From: Callorhinus ursinus
Taxonomy: Eukaryota > Chordata > Mammalia > Carnivora > Otariidae
NCBI RefSeq assembly: GCF_003265705.1
Contig: NW_020312817.1
Span: 50,319,589-50,383,588 of the forward strand
Direction: 5' to 3'
DNA length: 64,000 nucleotides
Shown: positions 46,085-58,003 of the stretch, in pieces
Layout: each line of letters opens with the position of its first letter
Position numbering within the stretch: position 1 is the stretch's first letter
Notes under the pieces: generated by a model
The model's input: only the letters and a program-made list of their open reading frames with translations
The model's database searches: none
Told to the model about the DNA's origin: nothing
Made by a program: the position numbers and the translations under genes

Positions 46085-46590
46085 AGAGTATTTCATGTCT
46101 TTATTCAAAGTCCTACAAGGACTTTCAGTCTCATTCAGAATAAAATCCAAAGTCCTAACCATGGTCTACAAAAGCCTCATGATCTGGCTCCTACCCAGAT
46201 ACCTCTAGATTTAAACTCCTGCCCATCCCTCTTCCTCACCTACTTAAGCCACGCTGGCCTCCTCACTGTTCCTCAATACGCAAGCCCACACCCACCTCAG
46301 AGCCCTAGCATCTGCTGCTGTTCCCAGGGCCTGGAACACACTTCCACAGAGTTGGCTTGCTTTATCAGAGAGCCCTTCTCTGATAACCTAGTATAATCAC
46401 CAATGCTTTCTTTTACTTCTTACAACTTATCACCACTCAACATTTGTTTGTTTATTGTCTCCCCCCACTAGGATACAAGCTGCATGAGAGAATGGATTTT
46501 ATCTGTTTTGCACACCACTCTGTGCCTAGTGCCTAAAACAGCATCTGGCATATAAGGTGGTGCTTGGTAAACATTGTTGAACAAAATCAA
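46085..46590 (+). mobile_element. L2 LINE 3' end
   Basis: Well-preserved L2 order: TTCAGAATAAAATCCAAAGT, CTCAGAGCCCTAGCATCTGC, TTCCCAGGGCCTGGAACACA, TTGTTTATTGTCTCCCCCCA, TGCCTAGTGCCTAAAACAGC and a terminal GCTTGGTAAACATTGTTGA. Confidence 0.88.
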
Positions 46591-49500
46591 TGGAGATTGC
46601 ATTGAACTGGCTGGTCAAAAGATTCCGAATAGAACTTCAGAATAAATTTGGTTTCACTGGAGCTGATAAAGATGTCTGCCTACTGGAGAACCTTTAATTT
46701 CCTTTCTCAGCTGGCTTCTGGAAGCTAACTATAACCTGCAGTTGACTCCTGGTGGCAAACTCTCCTTTAGGATGAGTCATTTCCACTGATGGTTAAATTA
46801 ATCCACTAATAGCTTCATTTTCATGGTGCTTTTATAATCAGAAAAAGAAATTACAAATGTTAATATGTGGCATAGGTAGACAGAAATTCTGTTTTATATA
46901 TGCATATGTTTGTCTACATGTGTATACATATAAAAGAAATTTATATATGATAAACCAGTGAGGATAACTTGGACTATGCAATACATTTCTATTCCCGTGA
47001 GTACAAAATTTCTATGTCAACTCACTGATCCCCTTGATGGTTGCTACACTGTGAATCCTCTATCTGGGCTTTTCACAAACTTTAAACAACATCTCAGTTG
47101 GCCACAGATAATTTGAGCACCACTGGATACTTTGGGTCATAAGAAGCTAGATGCCAGAGCAGTTTCAAGAAGCTGAAGTTTTTTTCTTATTCCGGACTTG
47201 ACTCAAATCATGTAACCCTTCCAGGTTACTTTGTCAACGGGTTGGAGTACAGGTTACTCAGTAAATGTGGCATATCTTGTCTCAAAAATCCGGAATGATC
47301 TGCTTTATAGCATACATTTTTCTTAAAGGTACAGACGCAAGATGGATTGTTTTTGTTGTTGTTGTTTGTTTTTCTTGCTACTTATTTTTTTTTTTGAAGG
47401 TAACATCTCCACATTCCTCAGGCCACTGGATTCCCGGACACTTCCTTGAAGTGATACCTTGGAATTTTTGTGGGATTTCCCACTTTCTAGTATATATATA
47501 TTTAATCAGAGAACTGAGGATAACTGCTACATCCTGCTCCCTAGTCCTATCAGAATGAATGTCATAAATTTATTGGATCAAAGCAATATCCAATAGGATG
47601 GTGAGTAAGCATAAAGACCAAATTATGATCCAATGCTACACTGAAGTAGCACTGAGCCAAGAGAATATACAACGGACCTTCCAGGTGAAAGCAATTTCCT
47701 CTCCTAGTCTCTGCTTATTGGGTGATAGAAAAAAGATCAATAGCAGCCTACCAGGTACCAGGAGCTGAGTTGATTTTTCCTCCAGCAAAGAGATCACATT
47801 TGAATCGGCAGCTACAATTGAAGTTACACTTGATTAAGCTTATAGTCATCCAATAACATTATCCAAGACACACTTCGAACAGATGAGTGAAGTGATGTAA
47901 TAAGAGTCATCACTTACAAATATTTCAAGTCTTTGATGATGCCTAATTATAGAAATTCCCCCAAGTGACATGATATTGTGTTTAGTTTATAATTTGGATA
48001 GGGAAGGCAATCTCCAGGAACTTCCATTTGGTCCTTTCTACCATAGTAGACAAGATTTCATGGGTCAGAGAGCAATGTACATGTATATTCTCCTCCCAGT
48101 ACCTGAGTATTTCTACTCCAACTATAAACTCAGGAACTTGGAAAATAAACAGGAAGGATTTGAAGATCCACTTGACCCCTATGAGAAGAATGGTAGCCAA
48201 ACCTTCATCTCCTAGCTCTTATAAGCCCTGTCTTGACTGGTGGACCACAGTGGAATTCAGGTTCCTTAGGGATTAATTCTGGCTCAGAGGCAGTAACTAA
48301 TAATTCCTGGGAGGTCTGGATATATTTCTCTTTCATCAGGCTAAGTTACCATGGTAAATAGGCACAAGTCTTTCCAGGGAAGTCTAGGAATAACAGTTAT
48401 CACACAGTCCTTCCTCAAGAGTTCCTGATCTCTCCATCCATCAAGGGGCCCTGGGACATTGAATTGACTCAGAAAATGGAAAAAGGGTAAGAGGCCATGA
48501 CTCTTCATTGTGATGGCTTAAGTCAGGATTCTTTTTGTACACCAAAAGGTGTTTTTTTCCCCCAGTTACACGGTTTAAGTAGAACCTTACTGAGCTGTCT
48601 GTTTTGGCCCTGAGTATCCCATGTTGGCCACCATCAAAATTTCCTATAGGTCAAACTATTCTGATTACCACTCTAGCCCTGCTGCCTTTTATGGTAGCCA
48701 TGCTCACATTTCTTTGTTGGGTAAGTGCCACTCTATGGCCTCCACCATTCTGGGATATGATTATCTCCATTGAAATCAAGGAGTACATTTCAGTAGCCGA
48801 AAATCCCCCTTCATCCTCAGTCTACAGAGGACAATTACTTGTACCTCATAAAAATATAGGGCTCTTCTCACCAGTATATATTTCTATGCCATAATGAAGG
48901 GAATGTTCTCTGAGCCTTCTTGGCTCAGGAAAGGTGAGTGAATGATAAATCCACATTTAATAAATCTACTCAAAAATTCCAAACTACTAAAGTCTTTGGA
49001 TTTTTCTATATCAAATCAAAGAGTTTCTGGTATCTCAACTTCATATATCATACACCACACCAGGCTTCCAACAGCTGACCAAGCAGATAGATCCTCTAAA
49101 ACTAAGCAAATTTAGGCCATCGTAAAATTGTGTCCCTAATCTCTTGAACTCCATGTCCACATATATTAGCCATGTCCTACTGAAATAAATTAGCAAAATG
49201 TTGCAATTCTTTTACTAAGTAACATCTGACTTCAGTTGGTCCTGTGGAACATAAGCCACCATGACTCATATATGTCTGGATGTAATGAGAGGGGTGGAAA
49301 GGGTATGAGGAGAATTGGCATCCACTTGCAAGGAAACTATCTCATGTGAGGTCATAAGAAAGGCTTCAAGCATCAGACAAAGGCAAGGAGACAGTAGTAT
49401 TCTTTTGCTATCAAGATAGGCTCAGTGAGGTTTGAGGTACTTGGTATCAGCCAGATCCCAAATTTCCCCATTCCAAATTTCATGTTACCACTCTTTCCCA

Positions 49501-50218
49501 TTCTATGCCCTAACTTTTATCTAAAAGATTAGATAAGACTGTGGGTTCAACCTATGTTAATCCAGCAACCCAGTTAACCTCAGCCACGTGGGACCACATG
49601 AAGAGATTCTTTTAGGGCAGTCACGGGAACTCCCTGGTTCTCTAACCATAGCTTGAGGCAAGAATTGAAAACCCTAAGACTTTCATTTTCTTTCTTTAAG
49701 CCCAGTTAAAAAAATAGCCAGACTAAGCCATAGCCTTTATATTCCATATGCCTTTCACATGGATCACAGTAACCACTTTGATCATTAAGGCATTGTCTTC
49801 AATATGGACGTCACTCCATATAACCACAGATGACAATTAAAGTAATGGCTCACCACTGTGTACCATGTACCATGCCAGCAACCCATCTTCTGATGTTAAA
49901 CAGATCATCACAGCTTTCAACTACAACCAGGTCAGATAACCAATCTCACCTTTCCATCTTAGTAAGGTATTATTGCCTGCAATCACAGCCAGCACCGGTC
50001 GGAGTTATTTGTTTCAGCCAACAGAATATACTCCAGTATGTTTCAATGGAGAGAGATTTATTGTAGAATATTATCTATAAGAATAGACAAGAAATTTTGG
50101 GTGATAATGCAGCCAGGAGAAACACCCAATCTCACATGGAAGGTCCCAATGGAAAGCCTACAGCTACCACTACCTTTGACAGACATGTATGAGGCTAGGG
50201 ACAAGACAGCAGGAAGGA
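46591..50218. other. Long SINE-free intergenic stretch, no recognised gene
   Basis: About 3.6 kb without a CAN-SINE, unusual for this window. Frames of up to 97 codons (47265-47558, 47970-48215, 48604-48894, 49830-50066) have no recognisable family and no convincing splice sites. Parts of 47600-50050 have the look of old retroviral-like internal sequence, but I cannot support a name. Confidence 0.35.
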
Positions 50219-50413
50219 GGGGCACCTGGGTGGCTCAGTCGTTTAGCGTCTGCCTTTGGCTCGGGTCATGATCCCAGTGTCCTGGGATCGAGTCCCGCAT
50301 CAGGCTCCCTGCTCTGCGGGAAGCCTGCTTCTCCCTCTCCCACTCCCCCTGCTTGTGTTCCCTCTCTTGCTGTGTCTCTCTCTGTCAGGCAAATAAATCT
50401 TAAAAAAAAAAAG
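50219..50413 (+). repeat. CAN-SINE
   Basis: Target duplication AAGACAGCAGGA at 50203-50214 and 50414-50425. Tail shortened to GTCAGGCAAATAAATCTTAA. Confidence 0.94.
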
Positions 50414-50679
50414 AAGACAGCAGGAGAGATCTCCAATACAGCTTTCCCCAAAAGAATCAAATGCTTCCACTGCCTGATATGTATGGCTACTTCCTATACT
50501 GCTCACTTCTAGCATCTAATACTGCACAGGTGTATTTACTTGGATGAATTGTTCAAAGCCTGGAATTTTGTTGTTTTAATTTTCCAACCTCTCTTTTATG
50601 AGAAAGGCTAGAAGTGGGAGGCTATGGATATTGAATGACTCCATCTTCATTCCTGCAACAATCAGAAACACCTTTTGTC

Positions 50680-51350
50680 CAGCAAATGTACTCCTGGAAG
50701 TCTATCTCACAGAAACAAAAGCACTCACATGTAAAGATCTATGTAAGAATGTTTATTACAGATACTTTTGTAAGCAACAAAAATCCGTAAACAAAGTGAA
50801 GGCCCAACACTAAGAACATGGTTGAATTCATTACAGTGCATGTAGATCTCTGAGTGCTATTATTATAAAGAAGAAGTAGAGTTCTTTTTTTTTAAGATTT
50901 TATTTATTTATTTGACAGAGAGAGACACAGCGAGAGAGGGAACACAGGCAGGGGGAGTGGGAGAGGGAGAAGCAGCTTTCCCGCCGAGCAGGGAGCCCGA
51001 TGTGGGGGCTCGATCCCAGGACCCTGGATCATGACCTGAGCTGAAGGCAGACACTTAACGACGGAGCCACCCAGGCGCCCCAAGAAATAGAGTTCCATAA
51101 GGTGACTGGGAGGGATTTCCTCAGGATGATTTTGACTGAGAAAAACAAGATAGAGACAAATGTATATTATGTGATCTTGTTTTTGTTTAGAAAACTAAAA
51201 GAAACTATATATAATGCATATGTGTATATGATTATATGAATATAATAAAAAAAACCATAGAAGAAATATACACCAGGTTTAGAACATGGGTTATCTGGAC
51301 AGATATGGAGTGATATATGTGTGAGGGAAGGAAGGACTATACCAAGAGAG
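50680..51350 (+). mobile_element. Probable old L1 3'-end sequence around a SINE
   Basis: AATGTTTATTACAGATACTT, ATTACAGTGCATGTAGATCT and TATATTATGTGATCTTGTTT resemble an old L1M tail. Weakly supported, borders approximate. Confidence 0.45.
50885..51081 (-). repeat. CAN-SINE, minus strand
   Basis: Target duplication AAGAAGTAGAGTTC (50871-50884) and AAGAAATAGAGTTC (51082-51095), one difference. Young-type TTTATTTGACAGAGAGAGAC. Confidence 0.95.
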
Positions 51351-52002
51351 GGAAGAAAAAAAGAAAGAAGACTACATTTGAAATTTATGGGATGGATTCT
51401 GGGAAGGTGGCCATAGCAGCGGCACAAAGTTATTCAATCTCTACAAATCTCCACATAAAAGCAGCAGAACAACTAGATAGCAAAACCAAAGCACATGGAA
51501 AATATTCTAAACTAAGGTTTGGATTTGCCGGATTTGGCAAATGAAAATGCAGAATTCCCAATTAAATTTGAATTTCAGATAAACAATGAATAATTTTTTT
51601 TAGTATAAGTATGTCCCAAATATGGCATAAAAAAATAAACAGACGAGACCTAAATGGGGGAGGGGAACTGTGCCAGAAAAATCCCAGAAAGCAAGCCACC
51701 ATGTTTTTGAACACTATACAAAAACAACAGAAGAGGGAGCTCTATGAAATTAGAAAAGCTTTCCTGAACTCCATTTTTTTTTTTTTTAAGACCAGGAAAA
51801 CTAATTTCGCATAAAAATAAGAAAGGGAATAGTATCAAGGTCAAATCCCACACAAAATTACTATAAGAAAAAAGATGATAAGGAGCAGAATAACATCCCA
51901 AAAGACAATGAAATCCTGCCAAAAAGGTGCAAAACAGGTAAAAATTGTAACCTACTACTTCAAAATGAAAATCATGAAGAAAATGGTAGAAAACACACAC
52001 AC

Positions 52003-52140
52003 AGGGGTGCCTGGGTAGTTCAGTCAGTCAAGCATCCAACTCCTTATCTCAGCTCAGGTTTCAATCTCAGGGTGGTGAGTTCAAGCCCCTCACTGGGCTC
52101 CACAATGACTGTGGAGCCTACTTAAAAAGAAACGAAAAAG
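52003..52140 (+). repeat. Short CAN-SINE variant without the CT tract
   Basis: GGGGTGCCTGGGTAGTTCAG, ATCTCAGCTCAGGTTTCAAT, ending ATGACTGTGGAGCCTACTTA plus an A-rich tail. About 130 bp long, it lacks the (CT)n and AAATAAAT modules. ACACACAC-type repeats flank it, possibly as a target duplication. Confidence 0.85.
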
Positions 52141-52682
52141 AAACCACACACACACCAGAAAAAGTCCAATTTAAATCAGAATTAGAAAAATTCAGAAATG
52201 AGGTTACGGAATTCAATAAAGAACAAGAATCAAAAGGAAGAAATCATTTCAGAAATGAAGGCTAAACTACAAAGAATACACGAGCAAGTCAATGCTGCTA
52301 AAGAAAAATAGAAAGTAAAAAAGAAGAAAAAATTTAAAATCAACAAGAAATGAAGAGAAATAAAAAGGAAGGAAGAAAGGTAAAGGAGATCAAACACAAA
52401 GGTAATGGGAATGCTTAAGGAAGAAAATCAAAGCAAGGACATAGAACGAATGCTACACCCTATAGATTAAAAATCAAACAAAACAAACAGCAAAAACCAA
52501 AATTTTCCTGAAAATTTCCTGAAAAGACTTAAAACTGCATATTGAAAAAGCATACCACATAGCAGCCGAGATTATTGACCTAGAACAATGAAGACCCCAA
52601 CATATTCTAGTAACATTATTGGTCTTAAAAGAAAAGTTAAAATTCTCTGACATCCAGGGGAAAAAAAAAGCATGTGACTTTC

Positions 52683-52868
52683 TTTTTTTTTTTTTAAAGA
52701 TTTTATTTATTTATTCATGAGAGACAGAGGAGAGAGAGAGAGGGAGAGAGAGAGAGAGAGAAGCAGAGGGAGAAGCAGGGAGCCCGATGCGGGACTCGAT
52801 CCCAGGACCCTGGGATCATGACCTGAGCCGAAGGCAGACGCTTAACCATCTGAGCCACCCAGGCGCCC
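52683..52868 (-). repeat. CAN-SINE, minus strand, with long (GA)n
   Basis: Perfect 15-bp target duplication AAGCATGTGACTTTC at 52668-52682 and 52869-52883. GA-rich tract at 52726-52761. Confidence 0.97.
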
Positions 52869-52918
52869 AAGCATGTGACTTTCAAGGAAAAGAAAATTCG
52901 ATTATCATCAGAATTTTT

Positions 52919-53113
52919 TTATTTTTATTTTTTATTTAAGTTCAATTAATTAACATATAGTGAATTATTAGTTTCAGAGGTAGAGGTCAGTGATTCATCA
53001 GTCTTATGTAACACCCAGTGCTCATTCCATCATGTGCCCTCCTTAATGCCCATCACCCAGTTACCCCATCCCCCCACCTCCTCCCTTCCAGCCGCCCTCA
53101 GTTTGTTTCTTAT
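52919..53113 (-). mobile_element. 5'-truncated L1 tail, minus strand
   Basis: Perfect 15-bp target duplication ATCATCAGAATTTTT at 52904-52918 and 53114-53128. Reads TTAATTAACATATAGTGAAT, TCATCAGTCTTATGTAACAC and CGCCCTCAGTTTGTTTCTTA, the first-type L1 3' UTR in reverse. Confidence 0.95.
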
Positions 53114-53504
53114 ATCATCAGAATTTTTGATAAAAACACTTTATGCCAGGAAAAAAAGAGAAAAGTAATAATATAAGCAAGGAAAAGCAAGTATGAAACA
53201 AGGATTTTATACCCAGCAAAAATAACTTTCAAATATAAAGGACACCAACAAACTATTAACAACATATAAAAACTGAGGAATATTATTCTCATGAGCCCTT
53301 CCTGAAAAATCTATCAGAGAGAAATCAGCTTCAGGCCACCAAAATAGCTAGAGAGACATTGATATAAGGACAGGTGGTGAGCATTCAATATATAATTACC
53401 TGTCAGACTACAAATAAATGAGAGCTAAGAGATAGAATATTACATATATTGGATATGTACTCCGACAAATAAATATGGTACAACTATCTTCTTTATTTTT
53501 ACTT

Positions 53505-54620
53505 TATTTTTTAAAAACAGCTTTGTTGGGATATAATTCACAGGCCATATAGTTCATTCATTTAAAGTGTACAATTCAGTGGCTTTTAGTATATTTACAA
53601 AAATATGCATCTATCACCACACTTAGTTTTAGAACATTTTCGTTATCCCCCAAATGAAATCCCATACCCTTAGCTGTCATTTCTATCTTCCCCACCCCCA
53701 GCCCTAGGTATCCACTGATCTGCTTTCTGACTCTATAGATTTGCCTAATCTGTATTTCATATAAATGGAATTACACAATATGTGATCCCACTAGCAACGT
53801 ATCTGAGTTCCAATTTGTCCACATCCTCTTTAATAATAGCCATCCTAGCAGGTGTGAAGTGATAGCCCACTGTGATTTTCATTTACATTTCTCTGATGGC
53901 TAATGATGTTGAACATTTTTCAGGTGCTTATTCTCCATTTATAAGACCTTCTAAAATATATATATATATTTTAAAGATTTTACTTATTTACTTGACAGAG
54001 AGATAGAGAGCACAATTAGGCAGAGCGGCAGGCAGAGGGAGAGGGAGAAGCAGGCTATCTGCTGAGCAGGAGCCCGATGTGGGGCTCGATCCCAGGACCC
54101 TGAGATCATGACCTGAGCCGAAGGCAGCTGCTTAACTGACTGAGCCACCCAGGTGCCCCTCCATTTACAGATCTTCTTTGGAGAAATGTCTATTCATCTT
54201 TTGTCTATTTTTAAATTGGATTGTCTTCCTATCATCAGTTGTAATTGTTCTTTATATATTCTAGATACAAGTCCCTTATCAAATATATGATTTGCATATA
54301 TTTTCTCCCATCCTGTGGATTCTCTTTTCACTTTTTTGATGGTATTCTATGAAACACAAAAGTTTTCCATTTTTATGATGTCCAGTTTATATTTTTCTTT
54401 TGTTGCTTGTACTCTTGATGTTGTATCTAAGAAACTGTTGCCCAATCCAATTTCACAAAGATTTGTACCCATATTTTCTTCTAAGAGTTTAACTATTTTA
54501 GCTTTTACACTTTGGTCTTTGAATTGTGTGGAGTTAATTTTCAAAAATGGTGTAAAGTAAGGGTCCAACCTCATTGCTTTGCATGTGGATATCCAGTCGT
54601 CCTGACAGCACAACTGTTGT
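53505..54620 (-). mobile_element. Old L1 (3' UTR and end of ORF2), minus strand, with a SINE
   Basis: TTGTTGGGATATAATTCACA and AAAGTGTACAATTCAGTGGC mark the L1M 3' UTR in reverse. ORF2 text in reverse follows (AGCAGGTGTGAAGTGATAGC; TGCATGTGGATATCCAGTCG). An 88-codon ORF2 remnant remains at 54347-54613. Confidence 0.85.
53953..54157 (-). repeat. CAN-SINE, minus strand, in L1
   Basis: Diverged target duplication: CTCCATTTATAAGACCTTCT at 53933-53952 against CTCCATTTACAGATCTTCT from 54158. (TA)n lies at its tail end. Confidence 0.93.
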
Positions 54621-54989
54621 TTTTAGATGGTGAGAGAGAACCGAGAAAGCATGGGCAAATTTTTACGTTTTCAGCAATAATATTGGTGGTAGTATTAAAA
54701 TTGCTATTCTGACTGTTTTGATGTATAATAGAGGATAAAACAAATGAGTAATTTTCATCACCCGTATCTTTTGAAAACCAGATTCTCAACATAAAATAAA
54801 GAAGGCAGTCATAATAGAGAAGAGGTTAAGTAAATGTTCTGTAGTCCTGGATTAGAGTTATAAATATTAATATTAACTCATAATTATTTAGCTCTAGCCA
54901 CTGGAAAAAAACTAAAGACAATGACCAACTATGTAGCAATGAGTACCCCTTAGCACCCAGACTGTGGTCTTGAAATATCCTTTCTCACT
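54621..54989. other. Intergenic, no recognised feature
   Basis: AT-rich sequence between an old L1 and the SINE/L1 composite. No gene seen. Confidence 0.45.
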
Positions 54990-55006
54990 AAAAGAAAACA
55001 GTATTT

Positions 55007-55207
55007 ATGGGGTGCCTGGGTGGTTCAGTCGTTAGGCGTCTGCCTTCGGCTCGGGTCATGATCCCAGGGTCCTGGGATCGAGCCCCACATCAGGCTCCCT
55101 GCTCAGCGGGAAGCCTGCTTCTCCCTCTCCCACTCCTCCCTCTGCTTGTGTTCCCTCTCTCGCTGTCTCTCTCTGTCAAATAAATAAATAAAATCTTTAA
55201 AAAAAAA
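55007..55207 (+). repeat. CAN-SINE immediately 5' of the near-intact L1
   Basis: Left flank AAAAGAAAACAGTATTT (54990-55006). The matching right copy is not next to the SINE but beyond the L1, at 62277-62293. The poly(A) tail (55199-55207) runs straight into GAAAG and the L1 5' end. Confidence 0.96.
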
Positions 55208-55211
55208 GAAA

Positions 55212-57022
55212 GAGAGCAAGATGGTGGAGGAGTAGGAGACCTAGATTTCGTCTGGTCTCAGGAATTCAGCTGAATAGGGATCAAACCATTCTGAACACCT
55301 ATGAACTCAACAGGAGATTGAAGAGGAGAGTAGCAACAACTCTCTGAACAGAGAAGCGACCACTTACTGGAAGGTAGGACGTGCGGAGAAGTGAATCTGA
55401 GGCGATATTCGGGAGGATAGACGGCGGGGGAGGGGCCTCCGTCGGCCACTTCTGGCAAGTGATAGAGCCGCGGAGCACAAAATCGGATCTTTTAGAAGTT
55501 GGCTCGGCTGAGGGACGTCGCTGCAGTGGCTAAGTGGGGGGTGGAATCCTCCCAGGACAGTGTGGTCTCAGGACCCTTGGGGTCACAGAAAGACCGGGGG
55601 TGCCTGAGTGCGCCAGAGCTCCCAGGTATCAGAGCGGGGAAGCCGGCTGCAGAGACGGAGCCGAGGCGCGGGCTCTCAGCTCGGGGTTTCCATAAACTGT
55701 GATCCGCGGCCCAGTCAGGCCACTGCTCCTCCAGCAGGGACCCAACAAGCGGCAGAGCTGGGGAGACTCCCCTTCCTTCCCGGGGAGGAGCGGCATGGGA
55801 ATGCACTGCAGGGATCTGCTGGGTTTGGAGACTCCACACGGGGTCGGGTGCCAGAGATAGCAACGCTCGGTCACAGGCCAGGTGAGCACGGAGTGCGGCC
55901 GGAGAACAGGGAGATGGGAGTGACTGCTTTTCTCTGGGGGCACACTGAGGAGTGGGGCCCCGAGTTCTCAGCTCCTCTGGGTGGAGATTGGGAGGCCACC
56001 ATTTTTGCCCTGGTCCTCCAAGGCTGTACGGAGAGCTTGCAGGGAACAAAAGCTCCTGAGAGCAAACCCGAGCAGCTTCCTTAGCCCCGACGGACAAGGG
56101 TGGGGCAATTCCGCCTCCGGCAAAGACATTTGGAAACCACAGCAATAGGCCCCTCCCCCAGAAGATCAGCACCAACAGCCAGCAAGCCAAGACCAAGTTT
56201 ACCGATCAAGGAGAACGGGAGAACTCCAGCGCTAGGGGAATACTGCACATAAGAATTCATGGCTTTTTTTTACCATGATTCATTAGTTCATCAAAGTTAA
56301 TTTTTGTTAACTGTTTTTTTTTTATTTTTCTTTTTCCCTTTTTCAACCAACATCTTATCAATCCCTTTTTTAAAAAAAAAACATTTTTTATTTTTCATTT
56401 TTAGAGTTATATTTTATCCCTTCATAGTAGTTACCCTTATTTTTGGCATATATATATAAGTTGTTCTCTCTTTAAAATTTGGAGATACAGTTTCCTCTAA
56501 CAGATCAAAATATACCCTAAATCACTAGTGTATGGCTTTGTTCTAGTCTCCTGCCTGATCACATTCTCTCCCTTTTTCCTTTTTTTTTCTTCTTAAATCT
56601 TCTTCTTTCTTCTTTCAAACAACTTCTTATCTTATCAAGTCCTTTTATAAAATCTTTTATAATTTTCATCTTTACAGTCATTTTCCATCCCTTCATTGTA
56701 TCAACCCTTATTTTGTACATATATGTCTTTCTTCCTTTAAAATTTTAGGAGGCACTTTTTTCTAACAGACCAAAATACGCCCAAAATCTAGTGTGTGGCA
56801 CTGATCTATGCACTAGCCTGATCATATTTGATCATATTCTGCTTTTTTTGTATTGTTCTGTTTTTGTTTTTATCTTTTTTTTTCCTCTTTCTTTTTTTTT
56901 TCTTTCCCTTTCTTTTCCCCTGGTTTCAGGTCTTTTCTGATTTGTATACAGTATATTTGCTGGGGACGTTGTAAACCTGTTAGCATTTCGTTCTCTCATT
57001 CATCTATTCTCCTCTGGACAAA
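55212..57022 (+). promoter_or_regulatory. L1 5' UTR / internal promoter
   Basis: CAAGATGG at 55218-55225, within the first 15 bases, is a YY1-type core like that at the start of human L1. The first kilobase (about 55370-56210) is GC- and CpG-rich. The second part (56260-56990) is T-rich with runs of pyrimidines. The same 5' start, with the site mutated to CAAGGCGG, is seen in the rearranged L1 at 14.65 kb. Confidence 0.8.
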
Positions 57023-57922
57023 ATGACAAGACGAAAGAAATCACCTCAGCAAAAAGAACAAGAGGTACTACCATCAGCCAGGGACCTACTCAATACAGAC
57101 ATTAGTATGATGTCGGACCTAGAGTTCAGAATCATGACTTTAAAGATACTAGCTGGGCTTGAAAAAAGCGTGGAAGTTATTAGAGAAACCCTTTCTGGAG
57201 AAATAAAAGAACTAAAATCTAACCAAATCGAAATCAAAAAGGCTATTGATGAGGTGCAATCAAAAATGGGGGCACTAACTGCTAGGATAAATGAGGCAGA
57301 AGAGAGAATCAGCGATATAGAAGACCAAATGATGGAAAATAAAGAGGCTGAGAAAAAGAGAGAGAAACAACTACAGGATCACGAGGGCAGAATTCGAGAG
57401 ATAAGTGATACGATAAGACGAAACAACATTAGAATAATTGGGATCCCAGAAGAAGAAGAAGAGAGAGAGAGGGGGGCAGAAGGTATATTGGAGCAAATTA
57501 TAGCAGAAAACTTCCCTAATGTGAGGAAGGAAACAGGCATTAAAATCCAGGAGGCACAGAGAACCCCTCTCAAAATCAATAAAAATAGGTCAACACCCCG
57601 ACATCTAATAGTAAAACTTACGAGTCTCAGAGACAAAGAGAAAATCCTGAAAGCAGCTCGGGAGAAGAGATATGTAACCTACAATGGTAGAAACATTAGA
57701 TTGGCAACAGACCTATCCACAGAGACCTGGCAGGCCAGAAAGGACTGGCAAGATATCTTCAGAGCACTAAACAAGAAAAATATGCAGCCAAGAATACTAT
57801 ATCCAGCTAGGCTGTCATTGAAAATAGAAGGAGAGATAAAAAGCTTCCAGAACAAACAAAAACTAAAGGAATTTGCAAACACGAAACCAGCCCTCCAAGA
57901 AATATTGAAAGGGGTCCTCTAA
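57023..57922 (+). CDS. L1 ORF1 protein (RNA-binding chaperone), intact frame
   Basis: 299 codons from an ATG, uninterrupted. Residues about 45-125 are rich in heptad-like Glu/Lys/Leu (for example AIDEVQSKMGALTARINEAE), fitting the trimerising coiled coil. NNIRIIGIPE near residue 135 starts the RRM-like domain. The C-terminal domain includes the segment ending QPRILYPARLSLK. ORF1p coats L1 RNA in the cytoplasm and acts as a nucleic-acid chaperone during retrotransposition. At 299 residues it is somewhat shorter than the human protein (338). The T-rich 5' UTR ends directly before it. Confidence 0.93.
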   Translation: MTRRKKSPQQKEQEVLPSARDLLNTDISMMSDLEFRIMTLKILAGLEKSVEVIRETLSGEIKELKSNQIEIKKAIDEVQSKMGALTARINEAEERISDIEDQMMENKEAEKKREKQLQDHEGRIREISDTIRRNNIRIIGIPEEEEERERGAEGILEQIIAENFPNVRKETGIKIQEAQRTPLKINKNRSTPRHLIVKLTSLRDKEKILKAAREKRYVTYNGRNIRLATDLSTETWQARKDWQDIFRALNKKNMQPRILYPARLSLKIEGEIKSFQNKQKLKEFANTKPALQEILKGVL

Positions 57923-58003
57923 GCAAAGAGAGAGCCTAAAAGCAGCAAAGATCAGAAAGGAACACAGACAACATACAGTAACAGTCACCTTACAGGCAAT
58001 ACC

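Larger units (their letters stand above)
51380..53465 (+). mobile_element. HAL1-like (half-L1) ORF1 remnant, interrupted by two SINEs and an L1 tail
   Basis: A-rich text with ORF1-like phrases: TTACGGAATTCAATAAAGAA near 52206, and AGGATTTTATACCCAGCAAA near 53201, which reads as an RILYPAK-like motif close to that of L1 ORF1. No reverse transcriptase sequence follows, which favours HAL1 over a full L1. All frames are broken. Confidence 0.55.

Noticed and set aside
55608..56084. 158-codon sense frame in the L1 5' UTR
   Set aside because: It begins at GTG, overlaps the CpG-rich promoter, resembles no protein, and the real ORF1 begins at 57023.
55492..56196. 234-codon antisense frame in the L1 5' UTR with a hydrophobic N-terminus, reminiscent of primate L1 ORF0
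   Set aside because: It starts at TTG and contains no ATG at all. It lies in GC-rich DNA where stop codons are rare by chance, so there is no evidence that it is translated.
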